A DNA stretch of 64,000 nucleotides from MPNP01 sp963668325 (GTDB lineage Bacteria; Pseudomonadota; Alphaproteobacteria; Rhodobacterales; Rhodobacteraceae): assembly GCA_963668325.1 (NCBI GenBank), contig OY764222.1, positions 2,108,001 to 2,172,000 on the forward strand, written 5' to 3'. The translations under genes were made by a program, and so were the position numbers. Below, piece after piece: positions 35,133 through 43,696 of the stretch. Below the pieces are notes generated by a model. The model ran no database searches, was not told the DNA's origin, and was given only the letters and a program-made list of their open reading frames with translations. How positions within the stretch are numbered: position 1 is the first letter of the stretch; each line of letters starts with the position of its first letter.

Positions 35133-35732
35133 ATGAAACCAATAATGGCTAAAGCAACTGCCGTGTGGTTAGTTGAAAACACATCACTGACTTTTGAGCA
35201 GATTGCAAAATTTTGTGGATTACATTTGTTGGAAGTTGAAGGGATTGCCAACGAAGATGTGGCAGTTGGGATTTTAGGTATTGATCCGATAGCAGGGAAT
35301 CAAATCGATAAATCTGAAATAGACAAAGGGGAAGAAGACCCAAGTTACGATCTTAAATTAAAGATTCCCCCAATGGTCAAGGATGAAAAGAAAAGAATTG
35401 GAACCAGATACACCCCAGTTGCCAAAAGACAAGATCGCCCAAGAGCTATCCTATGGTTGATCAAAAGCCACCCTGAAATTGCTGACAGTCAAATTTGCAA
35501 ACTCATTGGTACGACAAAAACGACCATTGAAGCAATAAGAAATAGAACCCATTGGAACATCAGTAATATTCAACCAGTTGATCCTGTTGCTTTAGGCTTA
35601 TGCAAGCAAAGTAGCTTGGATTTGGCTATCCAGAAGGCCCAACAAAAGAGAAGTTCGAATACAAGCGGCCCCCAACCTGAAGATGGTAAGACCCTTGTCC
35701 CCATTAAGGATAGTTTAAAGGATATGGTTTGA
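35133..35732 (+). CDS. DUF1013 (TrcR-type) cell-cycle transcriptional regulator
   Basis: A 199-residue protein of the DUF1013 family, found only in alphaproteobacteria as far as I know and called TrcR in Caulobacter. The N-terminus (MAKATAVWLVENTSLTFEQIA), the central DLKLKIPPM followed by RYTPVAKRQDRP, and AILWLIKSHPEIADSQI with a helix-turn-helix-like segment (KLIGTTKTTIEAIRNRTHW) are distinctive. It probably binds DNA and acts with RNA polymerase. Single gene, own promoter. Confidence 0.9.
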   Translation: MKPIMAKATAVWLVENTSLTFEQIAKFCGLHLLEVEGIANEDVAVGILGIDPIAGNQIDKSEIDKGEEDPSYDLKLKIPPMVKDEKKRIGTRYTPVAKRQDRPRAILWLIKSHPEIADSQICKLIGTTKTTIEAIRNRTHWNISNIQPVDPVALGLCKQSSLDLAIQKAQQKRSSNTSGPQPEDGKTLVPIKDSLKDMV

Positions 35733-35903
35733 TTGTTTGAGAGTTTGTTTTCTGTAGATGATAACCATCTAAAGAAATTACTTCCGTAATTTTCAGGTTT
35801 TAAATTGACGCTTCAAAACGAGCAATGATTGCTGAGGTATCAATCCAATCAGTTGGTTCTACCAACGTGTGAATTTTCTTACATTTTGGGAGAAGATCGT
35901 TAT

Positions 35904-36269
35904 CTAATCTTCTTCAATTGTACACATCAAAGGGTGGCCATGTTCCTGGGCAAGCCTCAAAACCTGATTAGCCTTTGTTTCAGCGATTTCATGAATAAAT
36001 ACACCTGCCACCCCAACTCCCTTGTTATGAACGGTAAGCATGAGGTCGAATGCCCTTTCGGGTGAAAAAGAGAATACCGCCTGTAAAACGGCCACAACAA
36101 ATTCCATCGGAGTATAGTCATCATTTAAAAGCAAGACCTTATACATAGGAGGTTTTTCGATTTCCTCCTTGTGTTCAGGTATGATTACGGCTGTAGTTTG
36201 ATCCACAGGGGAGGAATGCTCATTTTCCGCGGATCCAAATAGGAAATTTACTTTCAAACTTTGCCCCAA
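35904..36269 (-). CDS. clpS: ATP-dependent Clp protease adaptor ClpS
   Basis: ClpS delivers N-degron substrates to ClpAP. After a non-conserved N-terminal tail, the core shows YKVLLLNDDYTPMEFVV with the N-end-binding Asn-Asp pair, then the M-x-x-VHNKGVGVAGVF helix and HEIAETKANQV. ClpA is not in this window. The 121 residues are the normal length. Confidence 0.94.
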   Translation of the reverse strand: MGQSLKVNFLFGSAENEHSSPVDQTTAVIIPEHKEEIEKPPMYKVLLLNDDYTPMEFVVAVLQAVFSFSPERAFDLMLTVHNKGVGVAGVFIHEIAETKANQVLRLAQEHGHPLMCTIEED

Positions 36270-36324
36270 TTCTTTAACAATTCAACCATCTGTAAGTTAT
36301 CATAATTTGAACGAGTAGACAAAA

Positions 36325-37035
36325 ATGATTTCGACTATTGCCTTTGATGCAGATGATACTCTATGGTCCAATAATAAACATTTCAATACAACAGAATCTA
36401 CCTTCAAAAGTTTATTGAAGGAATATTCGACCTCCACCGATCTAAGCACTCATTTACTTAAAGTTGAAAAGAAAAATATTGCTTTCCATGGGTTCGGAGT
36501 AAAAAGTTTTACTCTCTCAATGATTGAAACGGCAATTGAAGTTACCCAAGGCAGGGTTCCAACCAGTATTATCTCTCAGATCTTGGATCTAGGGAGAGAA
36601 CTTCAAAGATATCCACTAAAACTTTACCCAGGCGTAAAGAGTTTAATTGAACAATTAAGCCAGGACTATACTCTGATTATGATAACCATGGGAGATTTAT
36701 TTGATCAGGAAAGAAAAATAGCCCAGTCGGGACTAGGAAATCTTTTCGATCAAATTGAAATAGTTAGCAAGAAAACTCCTGAAATTTACAAATCAATTTT
36801 TGATAAGTACAATATTGATTATTCATCTTGTATAATGGTTGGTAATTCAGTTCGATCAGATATTCTGCCATCCATGAGGGTAGGTTCATGGGGAGTTCTT
36901 GTTTCTAATGAACCAAGTTGGGAGTATGATAATGAGGGAGAAAAGCCAATAGGCTCAGATAAATTTTTTGAAATTTCTGATTTGACTCAACTGCAACAGA
37001 TTTTATTTCGAATAAGTTTGAGTAATTTATCTTGA
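36325..37035 (+). CDS. HAD-superfamily hydrolase
   Basis: A 236-residue phosphatase-like protein. Motif I is FDADDTLW (nucleophile and acid Asp), motif II is in IMITMGD (Thr), and motifs III and IV are represented by a Lys near KTPEIYKSI and by MVGNSVRSDI. The helical cap sits between motifs I and II, as in subfamily I. The substrate is unknown. Short gap to the carboxypeptidase gene, same strand. Confidence 0.88.
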   Translation: MISTIAFDADDTLWSNNKHFNTTESTFKSLLKEYSTSTDLSTHLLKVEKKNIAFHGFGVKSFTLSMIETAIEVTQGRVPTSIISQILDLGRELQRYPLKLYPGVKSLIEQLSQDYTLIMITMGDLFDQERKIAQSGLGNLFDQIEIVSKKTPEIYKSIFDKYNIDYSSCIMVGNSVRSDILPSMRVGSWGVLVSNEPSWEYDNEGEKPIGSDKFFEISDLTQLQQILFRISLSNLS

Positions 37036-37109
37036 AGAAAACGAAAAAAAATGATAGTGAACTCTTCTGATAATAAGGTCACAAACATAATAAATAGTGG
37101 CTAGAAAAT

Positions 37110-38489
37110 ATGAGCAGACAAATTACAATAATTAAAACAGCGACAGTGAGCGCTATTTTTATGGCCGTATTTGCGGCTATAATAGTAGCTGATTCAATTC
37201 TTGTCCGAGCATATGCAGCTCCCTATGCTGCTGTTGTTATGGATGCAAGAAATGGTGAGATTCTTCATTCCAGAAGTGCAAATCAAATTTTGCATCCAGC
37301 ATCTCTTACCAAGATGATGACCTTATATGTCGTTTTTGAAGCGGTGGAAAATGGAGAGATATCTTTGGACAGCCGGGTCAAGATTTCTCGCAAAGCCGCC
37401 TCAGAGCCTCCATCCAAATTATACTTGCAAGCAGGTTCCAGAGTTCGCTTGAGGTATCTGATAAGAGGTGCAGCTGTCAGGTCTGCCAATGATGCATCGA
37501 CTGCTCTTGCGGAAGCTATTGAAGGAAGTCTGGAAGCATTTACAGACCGTATGAACAGAACAGCAAAACTTATGGGTATGAATAATACCCATTTCAAAAA
37601 TGCTAATGGTTTAACCCAAAAGGGCCATTATTCCACAGCCAGGGATATGACCATTCTTGGACGGCATATCGTTTACGACTATCCTGATTATTATAATTTG
37701 TTTTCCCGGAAATACACGGATGTGGGGGGTACAACAGTCTATAATACCAACCGGAGGTTTTTAACCAACTATAGTGGAGCAGATGGTATAAAAACCGGTT
37801 ATACCCAGGCGGCTGGGTTCAATCTGGTAGCTTCTGCACGTCGAGGAAACGTGCGGATAATTACTACCGTATTTGGTGGCAAGTCCACCACCTCAAGAAA
37901 CGAACAGGTGGCCAAGCTTATGGATTTGGGCTTTGCACGAGCCAATGCCAGTGTAAAGTTGGTTAAACCAAAAGTTCCACCATATGGAAAATATTTCCTC
38001 AATGGAAAGGTTTTAGCTGAGGTATCCTCACCCACGCTTAGACCTGACCTTTTAGTTGAGAATGTTGATGAGCCAAACCAGGATGAGTTGACTGAAGAAA
38101 TTTTTGCTAGCCTGGATCAATCTACCCAGCCAGAAATTATCGAATTGGGGGGAGCTTCCGATCAGTTATCAATTGATGGTCGTGAATGGGATAGTTATTT
38201 ACCCTCAGCACGTCCAAGGGAACTTACCTTGCTCAAGGGAACGAATTTAATGGGGAAGCATTCTGGAGTTGTATTGGGCACCTATTGGTCCAAGAGCTTG
38301 GCCAATGGTAGAGCCAGAAGATTGGAGTTTATGGTTCCTTCAGAATTATTTTCAGCCAAAAAAGTTCTTCTTGATAATGGTCGAGGCATAGTATTGAAAT
38401 ATATCGGAATGGAGGAGAAATCGGCCGAGAAGGTGTGCCGGATTCTTATAGCCCGCAAAGCAGAATGCCAGGTAATTTATATCCGCTAA
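37110..38489 (+). CDS. D-alanyl-D-alanine carboxypeptidase (penicillin-binding protein, S11 family)
   Basis: A 459-residue exported enzyme that trims the terminal D-Ala of peptidoglycan stem peptides. A signal segment covers about residues 10-35. The S11 catalytic motifs are SLTKMM (SxxK), SANDAS (SxN) and the KTGYTQAAG (KTG) block. The C-terminal 80 residues (after SYLPSARP) resemble a SPOR-like domain, including the ending CRILIARKAECQVIYIR. Its last 20 codons are duplicated as a remnant 7.7 kb downstream, on the other side of the mobile island. Confidence 0.92.
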   Translation: MSRQITIIKTATVSAIFMAVFAAIIVADSILVRAYAAPYAAVVMDARNGEILHSRSANQILHPASLTKMMTLYVVFEAVENGEISLDSRVKISRKAASEPPSKLYLQAGSRVRLRYLIRGAAVRSANDASTALAEAIEGSLEAFTDRMNRTAKLMGMNNTHFKNANGLTQKGHYSTARDMTILGRHIVYDYPDYYNLFSRKYTDVGGTTVYNTNRRFLTNYSGADGIKTGYTQAAGFNLVASARRGNVRIITTVFGGKSTTSRNEQVAKLMDLGFARANASVKLVKPKVPPYGKYFLNGKVLAEVSSPTLRPDLLVENVDEPNQDELTEEIFASLDQSTQPEIIELGGASDQLSIDGREWDSYLPSARPRELTLLKGTNLMGKHSGVVLGTYWSKSLANGRARRLEFMVPSELFSAKKVLLDNGRGIVLKYIGMEEKSAEKVCRILIARKAECQVIYIR

Positions 38490-38572
38490 AGCTTGATCAA
38501 ATTTGATCAGAAGACCAACTCAATTGATATAGGCTGCTTCCATAAGGGATTTGGTGTATTCCGATTTGGGCG
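38431..38572. repeat. Left copy of the 142-bp island-flanking repeat
   Basis: Covers the last codons of the carboxypeptidase gene, the short intergenic palindrome and the 3' end of yejF in reverse. It matches 46177-46318 in the same orientation with about 13 differences. Weaker similarity continues about 20 bases further. The two copies bracket the mobile island. Confidence 0.9.
38494..38509. repeat. 16-bp perfect palindrome between convergent gene ends
   Basis: TGATCAAATTTGATCA follows the carboxypeptidase stop. The same palindrome is kept intact at 46239-46254 in the second copy although neighbouring bases have changed. Possibly a shared terminator or a protein-binding site. Confidence 0.6.
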
Positions 38573-38590
38573 TATTAAATGTTTCCTGAC
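38520..38590 (-). pseudogene. 3' remnant of a yejF gene
   Basis: The reverse strand reads TPKSEYTKSLMEAAYIN and then stop, identical to the last residues of the intact YejF at 46265 apart from one at the boundary. Upstream residues (QGQETFN) are only partly alignable with the intact gene and homology then ends. The rest of the yejF reading frame is absent here. Confidence 0.85.
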
Positions 38591-39090
38591 CTTGAGATTT
38601 CAAATTCCGATCCCATGGGGATAGACCTCGTAAAAAAGGCACTATACCCCAATTCTTTAGGCTTTCGGAATCCCCCAAATATAGGTCAACACGGCTGAAA
38701 AAGCATTCTCTCATTTATTCAAACTCTCATTTTCCTATCTTGTAGTTACAATTAGTCGTGCATTGATGGGTTGAAGAAAACCACATTTGCTACAGTTAAT
38801 TTTTCAAAACACCGGATACAATTACCTCATCGCATTAATCCAATCCTTCAGAATCAATAATTCTTAACCATGATAAATGTGGTGAAACTAACAAAATAAT
38901 GCCAAGATTAACACAATATGATAACACCGTAAATTAATGCTAGTCGATAATTAGGGTTCCTATATTTCTGTCCAGAGTGATGAATCAACCCTGCTGACAT
39001 ATCTGGATTCTTGTGATATAGTGGATTGTGAAATTTACGATCAGAATTACCATATGAATATTTTACCATTCATCAAACCAGGGAAAAAAC
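38591..39090. other. Intergenic left edge of the mobile island
   Basis: About 500 AT-rich bases between the yejF remnant and the Uma2-family gene. A minus-strand frame continues from the yejF tail to 38714 (with GDSESLKNWGIVPFLRGLSPWD), which I do not recognise. No gene or inverted terminal repeat could be established here. Confidence 0.5.
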
Positions 39091-39750
39091 GTGTCAGATC
39101 GGGCATCTGAAACGCATTTTATCGGCCCGCTGGGCTCTGAGTTCTGGCAGATCCAGGTGGACCCGGAAGCGGTACCGCTTCTGGCTAGTAAAATCGACTG
39201 GAATGGGCTAGGTAGACGTGTGATGATTGACCCCATAGCCGGCATCATCTCCTGGATGTCGCCGGCAAGCACTCATGAGGATCTAGCCGAAGCAACCGAC
39301 GAAATTGTAAAGGCAGCCGGACAAATCATCAAAGGTCGGGTCAGAGGTATGCGAGGAACCCGCTGGAAAAGGCCGGAGGATCCGCGGAACACTGGGCTGG
39401 AAGCTGATGCCTCCTTCTATATCGGCACGAAGGCTGAACAGTGGTACGCGGCAATACGACAGGGCTGGGACAAGGTGGAGGAGTTCGAAACCCGCACCCC
39501 ACCCGATCTCGTTGTTGAAGTCGAGATTACCCATCTGGACAAGGACAAGCCGGCCCGTTATGCCCGGCTCGGTATCAGTGAGATGTGGCAGGTCACGCGC
39601 CGATCCCAGCAGGATCAGTACAGAATTGAAGTTACCATCCTTGATCTGCAGGCTCATGGTGTGTTGGTTACCACTTTATTTCAAATCGTAACGGGGTATT
39701 TTTCCCATATTATTTCAGTACCGAATTACTGGGAAACTGAATTAATTTGA
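39091..39750 (+). CDS. Uma2-family (DUF820) putative endonuclease
   Basis: A 219-residue protein with the Uma2/DUF820 restriction-endonuclease-like fold. The active-site pattern is visible: an acidic residue in LEADASFYIG, PPDLVVEVE (second acid and E) and DKPARYARLGISEMW, where the Lys and the W close the core. GTG start with a GGGA site. These proteins are abundant in mobile regions; their cellular role is unclear. The base composition is more GC-rich than in the housekeeping genes around the island. Confidence 0.75.
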   Translation: MSDRASETHFIGPLGSEFWQIQVDPEAVPLLASKIDWNGLGRRVMIDPIAGIISWMSPASTHEDLAEATDEIVKAAGQIIKGRVRGMRGTRWKRPEDPRNTGLEADASFYIGTKAEQWYAAIRQGWDKVEEFETRTPPDLVVEVEITHLDKDKPARYARLGISEMWQVTRRSQQDQYRIEVTILDLQAHGVLVTTLFQIVTGYFSHIISVPNYWETELI

Positions 39751-39909
39751 ACAGGTTACTTTTTTCTTTCCCCAGTAGCTAAATTTTTTCAAGTAGAGTT
39801 TCCTTTTCCCAGGAAACTCCGAACGGTCATTACCGTAGCATGCAAGTTTGTCTGACCCTCCCAGGGCCAAACTAAAACCATACTCCCAAGATCATTACAG
39901 CATAAAAAA

Positions 39910-39941
39910 GGAGTATTCGGGGGTTGCCCCCCGAATACTCC
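39910..39941. repeat. Strong 14-bp-stem hairpin before the zinc-ribbon gene
   Basis: GGAGTATTCGGGGG and CCCCCGAATACTCC are exact inverses around a 4-base loop. No T-run follows on the plus strand; reading the minus strand it is followed by CTTTTTT, so it could stop incoming minus-strand transcription, or hide or mark the left end of the transposon. Confidence 0.7.
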
Positions 39942-39989
39942 GGCATTATTGTGAACGTTACCACACAAACCACAATAAAGGACCCACCA

Positions 39990-40598
39990 GTGCAACTCAT
40001 TCATCAAACCACACTTTCGGTCGACGACTATATTTATAAGCAAGCATGGCAGGAAGCAAGACTTGAGTGCTGTCCCAACACACAAAAAAGTACCTGTCAG
40101 TTCCACCGCCATGGGAGTTACCCTCGCAAAACACCCTCTAATATAAACATTACGCGCTATTACTGTCGCACCTGTCAGATGACGTTCAGCCTGTTGCCAG
40201 AGTTTATGGCAGCAAGCAAACCCGGCACCCTCCAGGCAATTGAAGAGGTTGCTCTAGCTGCTGAAGAGTGTCCAAACCTGACCGCGGCCCATAACCGTCT
40301 ACGTCCCAACCATCATGGGACTTGGCGAGCCCAGCGCCGGTGGCTCAAAAGACGTATTCTTTGGGCCTCCCTGGCTCTGCATCTTGCCCGAGGTTTGTTC
40401 GCCGAGCTTTATGCCGAAGCGCCGCTGACGGTTGGAACCTTCCGGGCCAAGAAGGGGACGACCACCACGCTGCTGGTGACTTTGCGCAAGCAGTATAACA
40501 ATCACCTCGAATATGTCCCCCGACCGGTTGGATTTAGATCCTGCAGCCACCCTATTGAGTCGCAAACTGGGCCCCCAACACAAGGTGGCCCCTGCTGA
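39990..40598 (+). CDS. Transposon-associated zinc-ribbon protein
   Basis: About 202 residues. A region with CCPNTQKSTC then CRTCQM suggests a zinc ribbon (about residues 18-60), with His-rich spacing, as in DNA-binding accessory proteins of transposons. The C-terminal half is helical and basic (AHNRLRPNHHGTWRAQRRWLKRR). Frame opens at a TTG inside the hairpin at 39924; GTG at 39990 after AAAGGA is preferred. It is the first gene of a four-gene set ending with the TOPRIM protein. I do not recognise a named family with certainty. Confidence 0.6.
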   Translation: MQLIHQTTLSVDDYIYKQAWQEARLECCPNTQKSTCQFHRHGSYPRKTPSNINITRYYCRTCQMTFSLLPEFMAASKPGTLQAIEEVALAAEECPNLTAAHNRLRPNHHGTWRAQRRWLKRRILWASLALHLARGLFAELYAEAPLTVGTFRAKKGTTTTLLVTLRKQYNNHLEYVPRPVGFRSCSHPIESQTGPPTQGGPC

Positions 40599-40665
40599 TT
40601 TGCCGAATCGGGCCCCATTTTCCTCCGATATTTTAAAAAACAAGTCAAAAAGGAGGTTTTTACTT

Positions 40666-41958
40666 ATGACAACATCACCAAACCGGCACCGCGAGGATGT
40701 CGCTCTCTTTCGCTATGGCCTGGTGGCCCAGATCATTGCCTGGCCAGCCGGTCCGGAAAGGAATGTCATCATTGCCAACCTGGCGGCCAAAGCTCACACC
40801 ATTCCCGGTAGTAGCCGAACCCGTGTGGCTTCAGGAACACTTGTGGATTGGGTCCGCAATTATGAACACAAGGGTTATGAGGGGCTGCTGCCCAAAAAGC
40901 GCAGTGAACGGGCCCAACCACGTCGGATGCCGGCGGAAGTCAGTGAGACACTCCTGGCCATCAAACACAACACTCCCGTCTTGAGTGTTCGTCAGGTAAT
41001 TGCCGAAGGCCGCCAAACTGGTGAGATTCCCCCGGATGTTCCGGTCTCGCCCTCAACGGTGCATCGTCTGTTTACCCGTGAGGGGCTGATGGTCAAGGAG
41101 GATCCTTTCCGGGGACAGGATCTGCGTCGGTTTCAATACCGCTATCCCGGTGAACTCTGGCAAGCCGATGTCATGTATGGTCCCAAAATTCCTGATGCCA
41201 AGGGGCGTCTTCGCCGGACCTATTTGCTGGCCATCCTTGATGATGCGACCAGGATCATACCCTATGCCCATTTTGCCTTCTCCGAAAAGGCCTGGGCCTT
41301 TCTTTATGTCCTGCGCGAGGCCATTACCCGTCGAGGGGTGCCAACTCGACTTTATACCGACAATGGAGCCAACTTCCGATCGAAACATTTGTCCATTGTC
41401 TGCGCCCGTCTGAACATCGCGTTACTACATGCAAGGCCGTACGCTCCACAAGGAAAAGGCAAAATTGAAAGATATTTTCGGCGGGTCAGAGATCAGCTGC
41501 TGGCACCGCTTGCCGACGATGCCATTCCCAACCTTGCAACCCTCAATGAACGGACCCGTTGCTGGATTGATAGCGACTATCACATGACACCGCATCGTGG
41601 TCTTGACAATGCCACTCCGATGGATTGTTGGGTCGCCAAGGCTGAGCATGTTCGCTATCCTGAACCACACCTTGACCTTGATCTTATGTTCCTGCACGAG
41701 GTCAGCCGCAAGGTCAACCAAGCCCACACCGTGTCGCTTGACAATCGTCAGTATGAGGTGGCACCGGAATTGGTAGGCCAAACGGTTACCTTGCGTTATG
41801 ACCCGTCGGCCCCACCGGGACGGCCGCTGTTGGTTTATCATGATAACAAACCCGTTGGCGAGGCCACTCTTTTGGACCTCTTTGCCAATACCACCATTCC
41901 ACGTGGTCGACCGCCCTTGCGGTTTGGCCCCAGCGATGATGAGAAGGAGGAGAAGTAA
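40666..41958 (+). CDS. DDE transposase with rve integrase core
   Basis: A 430-residue transposase. The N-terminal helix-turn-helix region (about 1-120: GTLVDWVRNYEHKGYEGL) is followed by an rve core: WQADVMYGP (first Asp), IPTRLYTDNGANF (second Asp), and APQGKGKIERYFR (Glu), as in IS481/Tn552/Mu-type enzymes. The C-terminal domain (about 330-430) resembles the Mu transposase beta-barrel (LDNRQYEVAPELVG, VTLRYDP). AGGAGG precedes the ATG at 40666. Its stop and the ATPase start overlap as TAATG, so the two are coupled. Confidence 0.9.
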   Translation: MTTSPNRHREDVALFRYGLVAQIIAWPAGPERNVIIANLAAKAHTIPGSSRTRVASGTLVDWVRNYEHKGYEGLLPKKRSERAQPRRMPAEVSETLLAIKHNTPVLSVRQVIAEGRQTGEIPPDVPVSPSTVHRLFTREGLMVKEDPFRGQDLRRFQYRYPGELWQADVMYGPKIPDAKGRLRRTYLLAILDDATRIIPYAHFAFSEKAWAFLYVLREAITRRGVPTRLYTDNGANFRSKHLSIVCARLNIALLHARPYAPQGKGKIERYFRRVRDQLLAPLADDAIPNLATLNERTRCWIDSDYHMTPHRGLDNATPMDCWVAKAEHVRYPEPHLDLDLMFLHEVSRKVNQAHTVSLDNRQYEVAPELVGQTVTLRYDPSAPPGRPLLVYHDNKPVGEATLLDLFANTTIPRGRPPLRFGPSDDEKEEK

Positions 41959-42761
41959 TGTATAAAGTACATTTTGGCCTCAAGCACTATCCATTTGATG
42001 TGGCCCCCAAGGCGGATGAATTATTCGATTATACCGCGGCCTCGGAAACCCGTCATCGTCTACAGCATCTCCTGGAACTGCGAGGTATTGGTCTGTTGAC
42101 GGCGGAGGCCGGCACTGGCAAGACCACGCTCTGCCGCCAGGTCGTGAGCCAGTTGCATCCCAACCAATATCGGGTCTGTTATGTAACCCTCTCCACAGGT
42201 TCGGTTCTCGACAGTTACAATACCATTGCCAACGCCTTTGGCCTGGACCGTTTTACCAGCCGGGCCGCGGCCTTCAAGGCCATCCAGGAGGAGGTATCCC
42301 GGCTGGTTGTTGCCGCCCGGCAATATCCGGTGCTGATTTTTGACGAAGCTCATCATTTGCATAATACCATTCTGGAGGAGTTGCGTCTGTTGACCAATTA
42401 CGAGATGGATTCCGAGAAACGGTTATGTCTGCTGCTCGTTGGGCTCAGTGAATTGCGGCGACGTCTGCAACAGATGGCGACCCATGCGTCATTATCCCAA
42501 CGGATTGTCATTCGGTGCAGCCTAGGCGGTCTGAGTGAAGAGGAAGTTGGTGGTTATCTCAGCCATCGGTTGCGCCTTGCCGGTTACGAGAGTGATCTGT
42601 TTGAACCGGCGGCGATTGCCGCCCTGGCCTTGGCCAGTAAGGGTGTTCCACGTATGCTGGACCGGCTGACTCATTTTGCCCTGGTTGCGGCGGCCCTGAA
42701 TAAATCCCGTCTGGTAACGGCCGTTCATGTGGAAGAGGCTCTTGGTGAACTGGACCAATGA
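41958..42761 (+). CDS. ExeA-like AAA+ ATPase, transposition partner
   Basis: A 267-residue ATPase of the ExeA/GspA and TnsC-like type. It starts MYKVHFGLKHYPFDVAP, and has Walker A EAGTGKTTL, Walker B PVLIFDEAHH, a sensor in LLLVGLSEL and an arginine-rich QRIVIRCSLG segment. Paired with an rve transposase it probably regulates target choice, as IstB, TniB and TnsC do. Coupled on both sides: TAATG with the transposase, and ATGA with the TOPRIM gene. Confidence 0.9.
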   Translation: MYKVHFGLKHYPFDVAPKADELFDYTAASETRHRLQHLLELRGIGLLTAEAGTGKTTLCRQVVSQLHPNQYRVCYVTLSTGSVLDSYNTIANAFGLDRFTSRAAAFKAIQEEVSRLVVAARQYPVLIFDEAHHLHNTILEELRLLTNYEMDSEKRLCLLLVGLSELRRRLQQMATHASLSQRIVIRCSLGGLSEEEVGGYLSHRLRLAGYESDLFEPAAIAALALASKGVPRMLDRLTHFALVAAALNKSRLVTAVHVEEALGELDQ

Positions 42762-43696
42762 GACCTGGACCAATAAGACCATGGTCGTGCCAACAGATCA
42801 CCCGGCTCAGGGACATATCCCTTGGTCGGGTGGCCGAAGCCTGCGGTTATCAGCGTGATCCAAGTGATCAAAACCGCTGGCGTCGTTCCGGCTCAGTGCT
42901 CAGCATTACCGGTAGCCAATTTTATGATCACCTCAATGGCACCGGTGGTGGCGGTGCGATTGATCTTGTCATCCATGCCAGGGGGTGCGGTTTTGGTGAA
43001 GCCCTGGCCTGGCTGAAACAATTGTCTTGCCAGGCTTATCAATCTTCGGTGGTTCCCTGTTCCCAAACAGCCAAACCAGGTGGTCGGCACGCCCCGTTGG
43101 CAGCAAGCAACACCCTCGCACCGGATTTGCAACTGGTCCCAAGGTACTGGCCCCGGGTGTGGACTTATCTTGTCGGGGACCGCCAGATTGCACCCGCGCT
43201 TGTTGCCTGGTGTCACCGGAAGCATCTTGTTGGGGCTGACCAGAGGGGCAATGCTGTTTTTATCACCCGTGATGCCAAGGCTTTACCGGTTGGGGCCGAG
43301 TTGCACGGAACCATGCCAGGGCGACCCTTCAAGGGAATGCGCCGGGGGTCCAGAAAAGCGCAAGGTGGGTTCTGGCTGGCGCGTCAGGAAGCGGGACCAA
43401 CCCTGTTGGTCGAAAGTGCGATTGATGCCCTGTCGGCTTATACTCTGTCGGCGGCTATGTGCAAGGAGTGTTCCCATTTCCAATATATCATCTCCACTGC
43501 CGGTGTGGCCACAACGCTGCCCCCCTGGATTATTGATCTGGTCCCATCGGAAACCATCTGGTGTGGCTATGATGCCGATATGGCCGGTGATCAGGCCGCG
43601 GTTCTTCTGCTACAGGCACATCCCGAAATACAGCGCCTAAGACCCCAAGGGGGCAAGGACTGGAATGCTTGTCTGCAGGTGCAGCAAGACAACTGA
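42758..43696 (+). CDS. TOPRIM-domain (DUF3991-like) primase-related protein
   Basis: A 312-residue protein. The N-terminal half (about 20-90) resembles a DnaG CHC2-like or DUF3991 module, with NRWRRSGSVLSITGSQFYDHLNGTGGGGAIDLV; the C-terminal half is a TOPRIM core with LLVESAIDALSAY (Glu), then WCGYDADMAGDQAA (DxD-like). Such proteins are found in conjugative relaxase and primase contexts. The first four bases overlap the ATPase stop. Its presence in a transposon operon is unusual and suggests a replication or priming step. Confidence 0.8.
   Translation: MRPGPIRPWSCQQITRLRDISLGRVAEACGYQRDPSDQNRWRRSGSVLSITGSQFYDHLNGTGGGGAIDLVIHARGCGFGEALAWLKQLSCQAYQSSVVPCSQTAKPGGRHAPLAASNTLAPDLQLVPRYWPRVWTYLVGDRQIAPALVAWCHRKHLVGADQRGNAVFITRDAKALPVGAELHGTMPGRPFKGMRRGSRKAQGGFWLARQEAGPTLLVESAIDALSAYTLSAAMCKECSHFQYIISTAGVATTLPPWIIDLVPSETIWCGYDADMAGDQAAVLLLQAHPEIQRLRPQGGKDWNACLQVQQDN

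Noticed and set aside
39789..40112. A 107-codon minus-strand frame at the start of the transposon operon, with several cysteines.
   Set aside because: It reads through the hairpin and opposite the zinc-ribbon gene; the cysteines do not form a spaced motif.
42060..43240. Several open frames on both strands overlapping the ATPase and TOPRIM genes.
   Set aside because: They are shadows typical of GC-rich coding sequence; the plus-frame genes have coupled starts and clear motifs.
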